Shown in pieces: positions 63,687-64,000 of a DNA stretch of 64,000 bases. Below the pieces are notes generated by a model. The model had not been told where the DNA came from. It saw only the letters and a program-made list of their open reading frames with translations, and made no database searches. The stretch is from Herbinix sp. (GTDB lineage: Bacteria > Bacillota > Clostridia > Lachnospirales > Lachnospiraceae). Each line of letters begins with the position of its first letter. Positions within the stretch are counted from its first letter, which is position 1. The stretch lies in contig JAQZBN010000030.1 in NCBI GenBank assembly GCA_029238935.1, positions 1 to 64,000 of the forward strand. The letters are read 5' to 3'. Both the position numbers and the translations under genes were made by a program.

Positions 63687-64000
63687 AAAATGCTATTCCG
63701 AAAAGAAAAATATCTCTTTAAAATAAATTAAGGAGTCCATAAACACCTAAAAATCATGAATAATGAACATTATCATAGCACAATCATAAAAAAAGTAAAC
63801 CGATTTTATGGAAGAGTTATTATAAAATAGCAATAATTGAGTGGTAAATCGCAATATATTGAGAGATGAAAAGGTGGAATTGATTTACTATAGTAAATAG
63901 AAGCACTTGTCTTTATTGATTTGTATCCATGTAATTTATTGTATAGAGAAGTGAATAATTAGTTAGAAGGAAACAGATGAAATCAAAGGGAGGTGGATAT
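63687..64000. other. Upstream region of AraC gene, window end
   Basis: 314 AT-rich bases. It contains no gene. AAGGGAGGTGG at 63987-63997 looks like a ribosome site whose start codon falls just past the end. Confidence 0.55.

Overview
The window looks like chromosome of an anaerobic, AT-rich Firmicute of the Lachnospiraceae (Clostridium cluster XIVa; Lachnoclostridium phytofermentans-like). The placement is inference. It rests on the SCIFF peptide with its radical-SAM maturase, HemZ, ferredoxin-linked arylpyruvate oxidation with paired PaaK ligases, DUF1294/DegV/PepF housekeeping genes, strong AGGAGG-type ribosome sites and U-tailed hairpin terminators. No rRNA, tRNA, prophage, complete insertion sequence or CRISPR array is visible.

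Layout. 1-2540: end of a ZIP metal transporter, a long repeat-rich leader, argC and a small lipoprotein. 2.7-9.4 kb: sugar block with a GPH-type symporter, a GH13 alpha-glucosidase and a GH3 beta-glucosidase; a convergent DUF1189 membrane gene sits between. 9.5-17.5 kb: an unassigned membrane protein, an autoregulated GntR/ABC operon with a near-textbook promoter and operator, an aldehyde dehydrogenase, a VOC protein, a DUF6530-like/GIY-YIG/MFS group behind a palindrome-rich promoter, and a nitroreductase. 17.9-22.1 kb: a SAM-hydrolase/ECF transporter operon (SAM hydroxide adenosyltransferase, UPF0397 S-component, fused double ATPase, EcfT) with a candidate structured RNA inside it. 22.2-26.9 kb: ogt, pepF, a decayed PTS IIC gene, a tiny ORF and degV.

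27.1-30.2 kb: the SCIFF locus, with peptide, maturase and an M50 membrane protease in a row, interrupted by a terminator and a 68-bp palindromic element. 30.5-39.0 kb: housekeeping run recJ-apt-rel-MBL hydrolase-hemZ-hisS. 39.2-45.4 kb: a TetR regulator and a signalling cluster (cheR, cheB, a 1028-residue multi-PAS hybrid kinase, a CheY-like regulator) with no chemoreceptor. 45.4-48.0 kb: Dabb protein, aspS, DUF1294. 48.4-56.5 kb: an arylacetate fermentation block (Na+/solute symporter, paaK, iorA, iorB, ACT protein, second paaK, second ACT protein). Arylpyruvates would be oxidised by IorAB to arylacetyl-CoA, and the ligases running in reverse would conserve that thioester as ATP. A cold-shock gene abuts it.

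57-64 kb: on the minus strand a cobalamin riboswitch controls a DUF4430 protein and an ECF S-component, predicted to form a corrinoid uptake module without its own ATPases. Then galM, upp (minus), an orphan REC-Hpt protein, a small membrane protein and an AraC regulator (minus).

The points most worth following are the SCIFF-M50 pairing, the DUF4430/ECF cobalamin module, the structured RNA in the SAM-hydrolase/ECF operon, a helical module shared between the N-terminus of GH13 and the C-terminus of GH3, and a Cys-rich PAS domain in the hybrid kinase. All functional statements come from reading motifs by eye; no database search was run.
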